Positions 55,001 through 64,000 of a stretch of DNA of 64,000 bases are shown piece by piece. Position 1 is the stretch's first letter. The number at the start of each line of letters is the position of its first letter. The translations under genes were made by a program, and so were the position numbers. The notes under the pieces were generated by a model, which saw only the letters and a list, made by a program, of their open reading frames with translations, was not told where the DNA came from and made no database searches. The stretch is from Phaeosaccion multiseriatum (taxonomy: Eukaryota; Ochrophyta, other classes), in assembly GCA_965112735.1 (NCBI GenBank), contig OZ218954.1, positions 3,286,001 to 3,350,000 on the forward strand, written 5' to 3'.

Positions 55001-56946
55001 CAGCAAAGCTGCTCTCCAGCCATCTCGCGAGCGTTCAGCATCTGTTGGCGGAAAGTAGGGGGAATGGGGAGGAGGGAGGAGGGAGGAGGGAGGAAGAAGG
55101 AAGAAGGACAAAGCAAAGGAGCACGGTGGAAGGCGTGAGCAAAGGGAATGAAATGCACTTTAAATTTATTACAAGAAAAAAGTGAACAAATGTTTACGGA
55201 AAGGGAAGTTGCCATGAGCCCCACCCTACCCCACCGTGTCACCAACCCCTTTACCACTCCAACACCCACCCGTATCACCAACCCCTGCACCTCACTAACG
55301 CCTGTACTAACCTTGATAGTGGTCTGCGCAAATTTGGAGCTCATGAAGCGAGGGAACATGTCCGTGGCGAGAAAGTACATGGTCTGCTGTTGCTTGTTCT
55401 CCATCTCGGCGAGGATGGGGCCAAAGTCGGTGCGGGGCATCTCTCCGACGACAATCTCATTGTTGGTGCAGTAGAAGAGCTTGTTGTTGTCCATCACGCG
55501 GTGAAGTCGGCGGGCAATCTTGTCCTTCTCGTGGGGCGGCGCCGTTTTGATTTGTTCCGCCAAATTGTAGAACTCCATGTGCCCCTCCATCACCACGGAA
55601 CAAGTCTTGGCGTACTCCACCAGCAGCTGGTTCGCCACCGGGTCTCGGGCCAGCGCCACGAAAGCGGGCATGGGCTGATTGAGCCACATGATTTTGGTGA
55701 AGGCAAAGATGGTGTTGTCCCAATTGTAATTGGCGGAGTCGACCTCAAGGTCGTCCTCCACCATCACTCGTGGGCCACCCTGGGCCTCTCCCTCGGCCTT
55801 CTCGGCAGCGACGACGTTCTCCTTGTTGGCGAGCTCGGTGTTAGCCTCTCCGGTGGTCTTGGCGGCCAGCTTGCCTCGGGCACGGGCCTTGGCTTTGGAC
55901 TTGAGATTCAGGCGGGAGGGGAGCAGACGCAGTAGCTTGTCCAGCTGCACCAGACGCTTCTTGAGGCCGTCGTTGTTGACAATCTCAAACTGCACGCCAA
56001 TGACGAAGCGGTAGATGTTGTCGGCATCGAACACGGGCTTCATGGACAGCAGGTTCTGGAACTTCTCGCCGTTCTTGCGGTAGTTGGTGAGCTTGACGTG
56101 GCAGTCCTGGCCCTTGGACAGGGTGTTGCGAATCACAGCAATGGACTCGGGCTCCGTGTCGGGGCCCTGCAAGAAGCGGCAGTTACGCCCGACGGCCTCC
56201 TCCTTGGTGTACCCCGTGGTCTTGGTGAACTCGGAGTTGATGAAGACCATGGGCGCACCGGGAATGGTCATGTCGCTGATGACAATGCAAGCCGGGAAGG
56301 ACTCGGCCGTGCTGACGAACATGTTGAGCCAATCGTCGGCGTCCTGCGGCGTCTTGTTGGCGGCGCCCTCCATGCCCGCAGCAGCGTTGGGGTCGGACTT
56401 CTTGAGGTCGTCCAGCACCGGGCCGCAGTACTTGGACTTGACGAAGCGAGGGAAGGCGTCGAAGGCCAGCATGTTGAGCGTCGTCTCCGCCTCCTCAGCA
56501 ACCTTAGCCATGGCTGTTGCTGCGTCGACAGAGTCGGCGCCACTCGCATTCGCGTAGTCCCACAGCTGCTGCGTGTCCTTGGTGCGCTCCTGGGCACCAA
56601 TGCCCGAACCCTGCGTGTTCATGAAGGATGCATAGATGGACTGGGCAGCCTCCCCCTGCTTGTCTGCGGGAAGGTCCTTAATCTTAAACGCCTCCAGGAG
56701 GAAGTCGAGCTGGGCCTCTCCGTACTCCAGCCCGAGAAACTCTCGAAACTTTTGCTGAGCCACCTCCTTCTCGAGCAGGTTGCGCAGAGAGCTTACCGCG
56801 TCCTGCATCCAGAGCGTCTTGGTGAACTCCATCATGGCGCTGCCGTGCTTCTTGCCGAACTTCCGACCATATTGATCTCGCCCCTTTCCACCCCCCGTCT
56901 GGACGTCGTCCCCCGATGACACCTTCTTTGACTTCTTTTTCACCAT
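50476..56946 (-). CDS. Blue-light receptor with two tandem RGS-LOV-RGS-LOV units
   Basis: Flavin-binding LOV photoreceptor, 1607 residues. Six exons (56946-55312, 55041-54956, 54611-53884, 53369-52093, 51831-51587, 51328-50476) join in phase. Order: RGS-like domain (about 38-175; FREFLGLEYGEAQLDFLLEA, MLAFDAFPRFVKSKY), LOV1 with photoactive Cys in GRNCRFLQ (about 256), divergent RGS-like domain (395-545; FLATDMFPRFMSSKF), LOV2 (Cys about 624), Met/Gly/Pro-rich linker, then RGS (FREFLALEYGEAQLDFLLEV), LOV3 (Cys about 1048), RGS-like, LOV4 (GKNCKFLT, Cys about 1430) and a Gly/Pro/Met tail. Known RGS-LOV proteins couple blue light to membrane binding or G-protein control; this one has four of each. 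The splice into the second unit restores KKFGKKHKSAMMEFTKTLW, matching the protein start, so it is one gene with an internal duplication. Confidence 0.93.
51955..52030. repeat. (GCAC)n tract in LOV-gene intron
   Basis: About 60 bp of GCAC units flanked by CACACA and CCCACC in the intron between exons 4 and 5 of the photoreceptor. On the gene strand it is GTGC. Confidence 0.95.
53405..53820. repeat. (GTGA)n tract in LOV-gene intron
   Basis: About 200 bp of perfect GTGA (53446-53645) with degenerate flanks to 53820, in the intron that separates the two RGS-LOV units. On the gene strand it is (TCAC)n followed by CCCTCC before the acceptor. Confidence 0.97.
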
Positions 56947-59037
56947 GGTCCCCTAAGTGGTGGTGCAAAGAAGCGACAGGAGACCTGTTAATTCCGACAG
57001 CTGCTGCTGCCCTGCCCCCCCCTCTCTCCCCTCTCCCCGGAGTGAGACGGCACTCGTGTGAAGGAGCAACAACTCTGTGGAATGGGGGGCGTAGGAATAA
57101 AAGCGAGGCACGGAGCAGAGATGGAGCGAGATGAGGAACAATGTTCATGTCGGGGGAGGAGAGTCAGGGGTGGGGAAAGCGCATCAGTATGAGTGGCACA
57201 GCAGAGCAGGCATCAGCCACACCCATCTCTCGTCGGAACTCCCTCCCTCAAACCCTGAACAAGCCTCCCAACCCAGAATGCGCTGCTGCTGCGGCTGCTG
57301 CGGCGGCTGCTGCTGCTGCTGCTGCTGCTGTTACTCCCCCCCCCCCCCCGCAACGCTCTCGCCTCTTTTTCGCCCCAAGCCCCATAGCCCTTCCCCTCCT
57401 CCCCCTCCCTCACCTTCAGGTGTATTTCCTCGCTGTATGTGTAATCTCCTCTCCCCACCTTAGTCGCTGTCTCCTTTTGCCTCTTGTTGCTGTAAAAAAT
57501 AACTGTTGCTGCGAAGAGAATGCCCCGTAACGAGCTGCGCTGTGGTATTACAGTCCACTGAGGCAACAAGAAAGCGTTAGTTGTGGCGAAATTGGCGTTT
57601 CAGGCGTTTCGTTCTCAGGTTAGGTTACGTAATACTTACTTTTTCATATGGTCTAGTTGCTATATCGACGATATAGACCTCCCAGAGGACCAGAGGCAAG
57701 GCCAAGACACACGGTCCAAGGAGGCGGACCGCTCTCGGGCACTGACGATGAAATATGGGCCGCAATTGTGTTGGCTCGCTCGTAGTTACCAATAAAGGAA
57801 CGTGCTTGCCGAGTGAGTGGCGCAAAGAACGGGAGGGCGCGCGTGTGTGCGTGTGTGCGTGTGTGCGTGTGTGCGTGTGTGCGTGTGTGCGTGTGTGCGT
57901 GGGTGTGTGCACCTGCCTGCGCTGCCCTACTCATTATGAAATAGGCGAACGAGTCCCTTTCCACTGGCTGCTGCACCTCCCCTTCTTCACGCACGCACGG
58001 ACGCACCCACGTACGCACACACCGCAGCCTCAGCCTCCATGCATCCACGCACACGTATTACCCGACCACTCTACGATTAGCCATGCTGGGCATCGCATCT
58101 GGTCTGGCTGGCATTGCTTGCGTCATTGGGGGAGCGACACAGAGGGGTGACGTTGACAGGAAGGCCAAGAAGGGCCTTGCTTAGTCACGAGGCGGAGGAG
58201 GCAGAGGGAGTGGACGGGAGGAGCTTCTGGGTGCGGCATGGAGGGGGGGTGGACGAAGGCCCTCATTGCTCCCCTCTCTCTTAGCTAGCAGCCTCCCGGG
58301 AGAGAGGGGTGTTTAAACGATGGACCCCCTCCCTCCCTCCTTCCCTCCCCCATGACTCACCCACTCACGCACACTCGCACTCTCTCCCTCCCTCCCCCAA
58401 TACCTCACCCACTCACGCTCATTCACACACGCCTAATCGCGAACTCTCCCCCCCTCACCCACATGACGAAAAGGGGGGATTCCCTCCCTCATGAGAAGTA
58501 CACAAGAGGCAAAAGAGAGGACAGTGCTCAGTCAGTCTCAGCTCAAAAAGCCACCCAAAGCGAAAAAGCGCGAAGCAAATCTCTGTTGTGCGTGTTTGGC
58601 TCGCATTTTGTGTGATGAAGGTACGTGTCTACTTGTCTACCTATCGACCTATCGCGAGAATCACCTCATCATGGCCTCCTGTGGCGAGTACGTTAGTGAG
58701 TGAGGTCCACATCCAAAATCCCCCACAGGTTGTATCATTTTTGCGTCGTTTACTGTACCTACTTACAAACATCCACTTTGTTTCATGCCCGTTACCAGAG
58801 AGGACAGCAGAGAGAAGTACAAGACTGCCTGCCTGCCTCGACTCCCTCTACCTTCTACCCTCCTCCTCACGGGAAAAGAGCGAGCAACTTCACTCTCAAA
58901 CAGAATGTCTTCAATGAACGCAATACCATCATCAATAACGGTCAAACAAGAATGCCTTGTCACCAACCAGTCGTCAAACAAAAACAGTAGTCAGTCAGTA
59001 ATAAGAAAGAAAAAAACCTAAAACGTAAACGCTGTTG
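56947..59037. other. Upstream of the LOV gene and downstream of beta-tubulin; no gene seen
   Basis: About 2.1 kb. Includes a (CTG)n/(CGG) stretch at 57281-57332, a (GTGTGTGC)n tract at 57840-57905 and CCCTCC/CACTCAC runs at 58320-58430. A 33-codon frame at 58083-58184 (MLGIASGLAGIACVIGG) looks like a membrane segment but has no support. The LOV promoter must lie just right of 56946, and the tubulin 3' UTR just left of 59038. Confidence 0.55.
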
Positions 59038-59690
59038 CTAACCCATCATCATGTCGTCAAGCTCCTCATCCTCGTCGAACTCTCCCTCCTCCTCGGCGGT
59101 GGCATCCTGGTACTGCTGGTACTCTGACACGAGATCATTCATGTTGGACTCGGCCTCCGTGAACTCCATCTCGTCCATGCCCTCGCCGGTGTACCAGTGA
59201 AGGAAGGCCTTACGTCGGAACATGCTCGTGAACTGTTCAGCCACTCGCTTCCACACCTCCTGGATGGCGGTGGTGTTGCCCACGAAGGTCGTGGACATCT
59301 TAAGGCCCTTGGGGGGGATGTCACAGATGGATGCCCTGCGGTGTGGTGGATGGATGGATGGGTGGAGGAAGGAGGGGTTAGTCTACGAGCTTTGAAGGAC
59401 GGAAAGAAGGGTGTGCGTGCGACTGACGGTGCAAGGAAAGGGGAAAAGGCGTGTCTCTCTCTCACTCTGGAGAGGCTCATTTTCAAGCAGGACGGGAACA
59501 AAACAAACAAAAAAGAGGGAAAGAAGCAAAAAGAGGGGGGGGGGGGTGGAAGTGGGTGGGGTGGGTGCGGCGGGTGAAATTGAAACTTACTTTACATTGT
59601 TGGGGATCCACTCGACGAAGTAGCTGTGAAGGGAGGAGCGGACAGTGTGTAGCGCAGGGGCAAGAGAGAGAGATAGATAGATAGATAGAT

Positions 59691-59722
<32 letters not shown>

Positions 59723-60917
59723 GAGGCAGGCAGCGGGGCAAAGTGGTGTCAGTGGGTGAAACGGTTGAAACAGCCCTTGGAGGCCGGGGAAACACGCTCG
59801 GGGCAATGGAGGCAAGAAGAGCCGCCGCTACCAATACAGAGAGACGTGCACATGGATCCCTTCCCCCCCCCCCGCTTGCAAAGCAAAGCAATAGACCCTA
59901 CCTGGAGTTCTTGTTGACCACGTTAAGCATCTGCTCGTCCACCTCCTTGGTTGACATGCGTCCGCGGAACATGACGGCGCAGGTGAGGTAACGTCCGTGG
60001 CGGGGGTCGGAGGCGCACATCATGTTCTTGGCGTCGAAGCACTGCTGGGTGAGCTCGGGCACGGTGAGGGCGCGGTACTGCTGGGAGCCGCGCGAGGTGA
60101 GGGGTGCAAAGCCGATCATGAAGAAGTGGAGACGGGGGAAGGGGACCATGTTGACGGCCAGCTTACGCAGGTCGCAGTTGAGCTGTCCGGGGAATCGCAG
60201 GGAGCAGGTGGTTCCACAGATGGCGGCGGACACCAAGTGGTTGAGGTCTCCGTAGGTGGGGGTGGTGAGCTTAAGGGTGCGGAAGCAAATGTCGTACAAG
60301 GCCTCGTTATCCAGGGTGAAGCACTGGTCGGCGTTCTCCACGAGCTGATGCACGGAGAGGGTGGCGTTGTAGGGCTCCACGACGGTGTCGGACACCTTGG
60401 GGGAGGGGATGACAGAGTAGGTGGACATGATGCGGTCCGGGTACTCCTCCCGCACCTTGGAGATGAGAAGGGTGCCCATTCCTGCGCCAGTTCCGCCGCC
60501 CATGGAGTGGGTCAGCTGGAACCCCTGCAAGCAGTCGCAGGACTCCGCCTCCTTCCTAACCACGTCCAGCACCGAGTCAATCAGCTCTGCCCCCTCCGTG
60601 TAATGCCCCTTGGCCCAGTTGTTGCCCGCCCCGGTCTGCCCAAACACAAAGTTGTCGGGGCGGAACAGCTGCCCAAAGGGGCCGGCGCGCACGGAGTCCA
60701 TGGTACCGGGCTCCAGGTCCATGAGGATGGCGCGGGGCACGTAGCGGCCGCCCGTGGCCTCGTTGAAATAGACATTGATTCGCTCCAACTGAATATCAGA
60801 GTCCCCGTGGTAGGAACCAGTGGGGTCAATGCCATGCTCGTCGGAGATGACTTCCCAGAACTTGGAGCCGATCTGGTTGCCACACTGGCCGGCTTGGACA
60901 TGGACAATCTCTCTCAT
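59038..60917 (-). CDS. TUBB: Beta-tubulin
   Basis: Forms the alpha/beta dimer of microtubules. Three exons (60917-59902, 59623-59591, 59335-59038) give 448 residues, the normal length. The start [17 protein letters not shown] is the conserved N-terminus, including the MREI tetrapeptide that mediates tubulin mRNA autoregulation in animals. The GTP-binding [10 protein letters not shown] loop is intact, as are [12 protein letters not shown] and the helix ending [17 protein letters not shown]. The tail is acidic ([18 protein letters not shown]). An upstream in-frame extension to about 61010 exists but is not family-like and is 5' UTR. It is divergent from the ARPC2 gene across about 0.5 kb. This is the surest call in the window. 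Confidence 0.98.
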
Positions 60918-61446
60918 GCTGTTGAATGCTCCTTCCTTCCTCTCTGCTCTTTGTGTTGGTCGGCTCTGTGCTCCCGGGAGCGAAGTAAGTCGCTCTCTGT
61001 CTCGCTGCACTCAGGTACTCTCGCTGCACGCAAAACCTCTCTCTCTCTCTCTCTCTCTCTCTCCTCGGGTTTGTGGTTGTGTCTTCGTTCTCTGTGGTCT
61101 GGCTGTGGGTAATTACGCGATGATTTTTAAAGGTGGCGCTCGGGAGAAAAATAAAAAGAAAAAAGCGCAGCACAGCCTCAAAATGGTATAAATAACGGCC
61201 TATCGCGAGAAAACGGCAGAACTGAACCCGGGATAGTGGGATCACACACCCAGGGCATTGCTTCCCCCATGTCAATGATTCAGTTTGCATTTCCGTTTTA
61301 GAGCCCGTCGTTCCCCAGACTCGCAATAGACGCGTCTTGCTGCCTCTCCTGCTGCCTTTGCCTCGTGGTGTGTCCGACCGCTTCGATCCGCGGGCCACAG
61401 AGCTGCGTGTGCCGGTTCTGCGTGTGTTGCTACTCTGTCGGCGAGC
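60918..61446. promoter_or_regulatory. Shared promoter gap, beta-tubulin / ARPC2
   Basis: 529 bp between divergent cytoskeletal genes. Contains a CTCTCT run (61035-61062) and an A-rich block (61147-61166) but no clear core promoter motif. Confidence 0.5.
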
Positions 61447-63695
61447 ATGGCGCGAAAAGTCGAGGTAAAGCAAGCAGCAAAATTGGGATTTTTTTTCTTT
61501 TCTTCCTTCCCCCCTTTGAACAGCTTTACCTTCCTGTTCGATTGGCTTCACAGCGGGTCGTGGGTGGGGTTCCTTCTTTCTTGCAAAGAGCTTGTTTCCC
61601 TGCCCTCTGATCAGCTCGGTCTGCCCTTCTTACCTCCTTTCCTCCCCTCCCCCTCCCTTCCCTTCCCTCAGGGGCAGATATTTCTGGACAGCTTTAGCCC
61701 TATCTTGAAGGACCTCATCGCGCCGCGCCTCTTGGAGGGCAAGCGGGAGTCATGCGAGTTCAAGGTCTCCGACTTCGACGACGTCATGTACAAAGTGAGT
61801 GAGTTGGTTGGTTGGTTAGTGCGGGAAGGAGGAAGTAGGGAGGGTGGGGGGCAATGCACTCTGCTCAAGTCCGCCTCGTTCCTTGGTCAGCGAGTGAGTG
61901 GGGCGGCACTCTGGTCACTCAACCCCTCCATCCGTGCGTCCCTCGCTTTCTTCTCTTATAAGTGCCTTCTCCGCCCGGCCTGCCCTGCATCGAGAAAACT
62001 TACCGTATCAATCTACCTCTTCTCGCTCGGCCCCGAGTCGCATTCGGAACAAATCCTCCTTCTCCCCGCAAATACTCACCCTCCACTCCACTCCACTCCA
62101 TTGACCCCTCATCCCCCCCCCCCCCCTCCTCATGCAGGTGGTGGTGCCGGTGGATGCTCTGTCCACCCTCTCTCTGTCCATCAGCATGGTGGGCTTCGCC
62201 AAGATCATGGAGCAGGGCGGAGAGGAGCTCCTCAAGTCACAATACGGAGCGTTGGTCGCTCCTGCAGCGCCGGGATACGACCTCACCCTCACAGTGGACC
62301 TGGAAGCGCCACCCATGCCCGCAGAGACCGTGCTGACGCTGTGAGTCTAGTCGGCGCTTGCTTGTGTTCTTAACTTACCTGCTTTTGTTGCTTGCTTACC
62401 TTCGTTTGGCTTGTGCTGGCTTCTGCTTGCCTGAGCTCGCTGGCTGGCTTGCTTGCTTGCTTGCTTGCTTCATTCCTCTCGTTGCGTTGCGCGCTCGCCA
62501 CTCCACGTCCAATCGCTTGTACGGTTCTCAGCCTCCACTTTGATCCACTCAAACACTCAAACATCCACTCGTTTTCACTCGCCCGCTTGCTCACTCCCTC
62601 ACTCCCCACCCCTCCCCTCCCTCCCTCCCTTAAGCCTGACGGAGGTGAAGCGCAACCTCCAGGGGCTGCTCCTGACGAGGGCCTTCACCTCTCTCCTCAA
62701 GGGCACCGCGTCATCCCTGCCCATGCTGACAGTCTGTTGGAGGAAGTCGGGGGAGACGGTCTACATCGTCCCTCAGGTAAGGCTCCATTCGTTGAAACGC
62801 TTGAAACGCTTCAATTTAGGGCCGGGGGGGGGGGGGGGCGGGGCTTCTCTTGCTTTTTCTCCGTCTCTCTCCCTCACCCTACTCACCCACCTGTCTTTCC
62901 CTTCAACACTCTCTCCTTTCCTCTCCCTCTGCCCCCCCTCTCTCTTTCCCTCTCTCCTCCTTCCCCTCTCGTAGACGGACCGTGTAACTGTGATATTCGG
63001 GGTCGACTTTCCCGAGGACGACGAGAAGGCGCTCTCTAAGGTAAGCAAGGGTCCCACCGCATACCTTGTACTTGGTGCCCTAATGTATACCCCGTACCTG
63101 GACCCGATTCATACCCTATGTACAGCACGTGGTTGTTGTCACGCTGTTGGCGGTGGTGCTGCTGCTGATATTGCTTCTCTCCCTGCTTTCTGTGTATCCC
63201 CTGCCGTCATTGCAACAACATCCACACACACGCATGCACACACGTACACACAACCACCCCCCCACAATCACCCACCCACCCACATGCACGCACGTGCACG
63301 CACATAAACACACACACAAACGACACACCCACTCAAAACCACACACACGCACGCACACACCCAACCACCCACAATCACCTAACCCCCCCCCCCACACACA
63401 CACACTCACACAACCACCCACCCACAATCACCCACACACAATCCCACCCATACTACGCACGCACGCACTCACACACACACACGCACAACCGCCCACCCAC
63501 CCACAATCACGCACACACACACACACACACACACACATGCCCCCAGGTGTTCCTGATGGAGTTTGCCGACGCGCAGCGCGGTGCCAACAACTCCCCACCC
63601 TGCAGCTTCACCCCAGAGCCCCCCCTGGAGCTGCAGGGCGTCAGCATGGACCCACGGAATGTTCCCGGGGTAGGGTACCTCACTTTCGGTGCGTG

Positions 63696-63742
<47 letters not shown>

Positions 63743-64000
63743 GGAAAGAGGAATGGAAGGAGGAGTGGCAAAGCCAAAACTGTCCTTACTATCTCACTAC
63801 CTTTCATTGAGCTCAACTTGTACCCCGAGTGTGGGATGAGGAGGAGGAGGAGGAGGAGGAGGAGGAGGAGGAGGAGGAGGAGGAGGAGGAGGAGGAGGAG
63901 GAGGAGGAGGAGGAGGAGGAGGAGGATAGAGTTTTTTTTTGTGGTGTTGAGGTATCCGCGGCCGGACAAGAGGAGGGCGAGGAGGGAGAGGTGGTTGGTT
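61447..64000 (+). CDS. ARPC2: Arp2/3 complex subunit 2 (p34-Arc), 5' part
   Basis: Structural subunit of the Arp2/3 complex, which nucleates branched actin. Visible exons are 61447-61464, 61672-61794, 62138-62340, 62635-62776, 62975-63040, 63547-63688 and probably 63812 onward, running off the edge. The first exon codes for only MARKVE. Family features include FKVSDFDDVMYKVVVPVD, the ELLKSQYGALVAPAAPGYDL stretch, LTEVKRNLQGLLLTRAF, TDRVTVIFGVDFPEDDEKA, VFLMEFADAQRGANN, PPLELQGV and GVGYLTF. After that the family has a YITFVLFPRHT-like strand; the model gives YLTFAQLVPRVWDEEE, followed by a long (GAG)n run. If that run is really coding it inserts about 30 Glu before the C-terminal helix that contacts the other subunits. 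The C-terminal about 80 residues lie outside the window. Confidence 0.9.
63200..63545 (+). repeat. CA-rich tract in ARPC2 intron
   Basis: About 340 bp of CACACA and CCACCC units leading up to the CCCCAG acceptor at 63546. Confidence 0.95.
63693..63741 (+). repeat. (GTT)n after a donor
   Basis: The donor GTGCGTGTG is followed by about 45 bp of (TTG)n, resembling the tract at 4275. Confidence 0.95.
63837..63926 (+). repeat. (GAG)n tract, possibly coding poly-Glu
   Basis: About 90 bp of perfect GAG, in frame with the putative last visible ARPC2 exon. Confidence 0.95.

Noticed and set aside
56098-56919. 273-codon plus-strand frame
   Set aside because: Antisense shadow of the first exon of the LOV gene; its sequence mirrors the one at 51877 because the exons are duplicated.
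58083-58184. 33-codon frame with a hydrophobic segment (MLGIASGLAGIACVIGG)
   Set aside because: Too short to support without homology; no flanking exons found.
59997-61112. 371-codon plus-strand frame
   Set aside because: Antisense to beta-tubulin.
1-64000. tRNA, rRNA or other structured RNA genes
   Set aside because: I looked for tRNA-like A/B boxes and cloverleaf arms by eye and saw none I could defend; a covariance-model scan would be needed.
1-64000. Retrotransposon or DNA-transposon open frames
   Set aside because: No reverse transcriptase, integrase or transposase motifs were recognised, and no long terminal repeats.

Overview
This is eukaryotic nuclear DNA. The genes have many short exons, nearly all bounded by GT..AG (most often GTGAGT donors). 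The introns are packed with microsatellites, and many exons carry long homopolymeric or low-complexity tracts. The gene set (RGS-LOV photoreceptor, MLO-like protein, mitochondrial acyl carrier protein, EXO1, ARPC2, beta-tubulin, YIPF) suggests a photosynthetic protist. A stramenopile (ochrophyte) alga is my best inference, but no rRNA or plastid marker is present to prove it. Exon models below were built by hand: splice sites were placed and reading phase was checked across every junction.

Layout: 260-1300 (-) 5' part of a dienelactone-hydrolase-family gene, running off the left edge; 2114-11329 (+) a 23-exon MLO-like seven-helix protein fused to four EF-hands; 12075-14219 (+) ankyrin/coiled-coil protein; 14285-16949 (+) acidic coiled-coil protein, possibly the 3' half of the previous gene; 17643-20247 (+) unknown gene with a possible GIY-YIG-like segment and a perfect tandem exon duplication; 20803-21640 (+) small secreted-type protein; 21803-25992 (-) 1088-residue coiled-coil protein; 26202-31647 (+) MATCAP/DUF1704-type metallopeptidase with a giant low-complexity tail; 32743-34213 (-) mitochondrial ACP; 34542-39552 (+) CCR4/EEP-fold protein with an inserted fibronectin III domain and altered catalytic residues; 40923-41795 (-) YIPF1/2-type membrane protein; 42140-49580 (+) EXO1 with a very long disordered tail; 50476-56946 (-) a 1607-residue photoreceptor with two tandem (RGS-LOV-RGS-LOV) units; 59038-60917 (-) beta-tubulin; 61447-64000 (+) ARPC2, running off the right edge.

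There is no operon logic. Genes are often divergent pairs sharing 0.2-0.8 kb promoter gaps (DLH/MLO, coiled-coil/MATCAP, ACP/EEP, YIPF/EXO1, tubulin/ARPC2). Several concern the cytoskeleton: a predicted tubulin carboxypeptidase, beta-tubulin and an Arp2/3 subunit.

The most unusual things are (1) the duplicated RGS-LOV photoreceptor, (2) a short dispersed motif with core TTGGTGATACAG, found about 30 times in exons, introns and intergenic DNA in both orientations and translated in at least three different frames, (3) the same motif and a second one (GGATGGCAGTGGATGG) sitting at intron ends with an orientation that depends on donor or acceptor side, (4) the MLO-EF-hand fusion, and (5) a probable pseudo-nuclease split by a fibronectin III domain.
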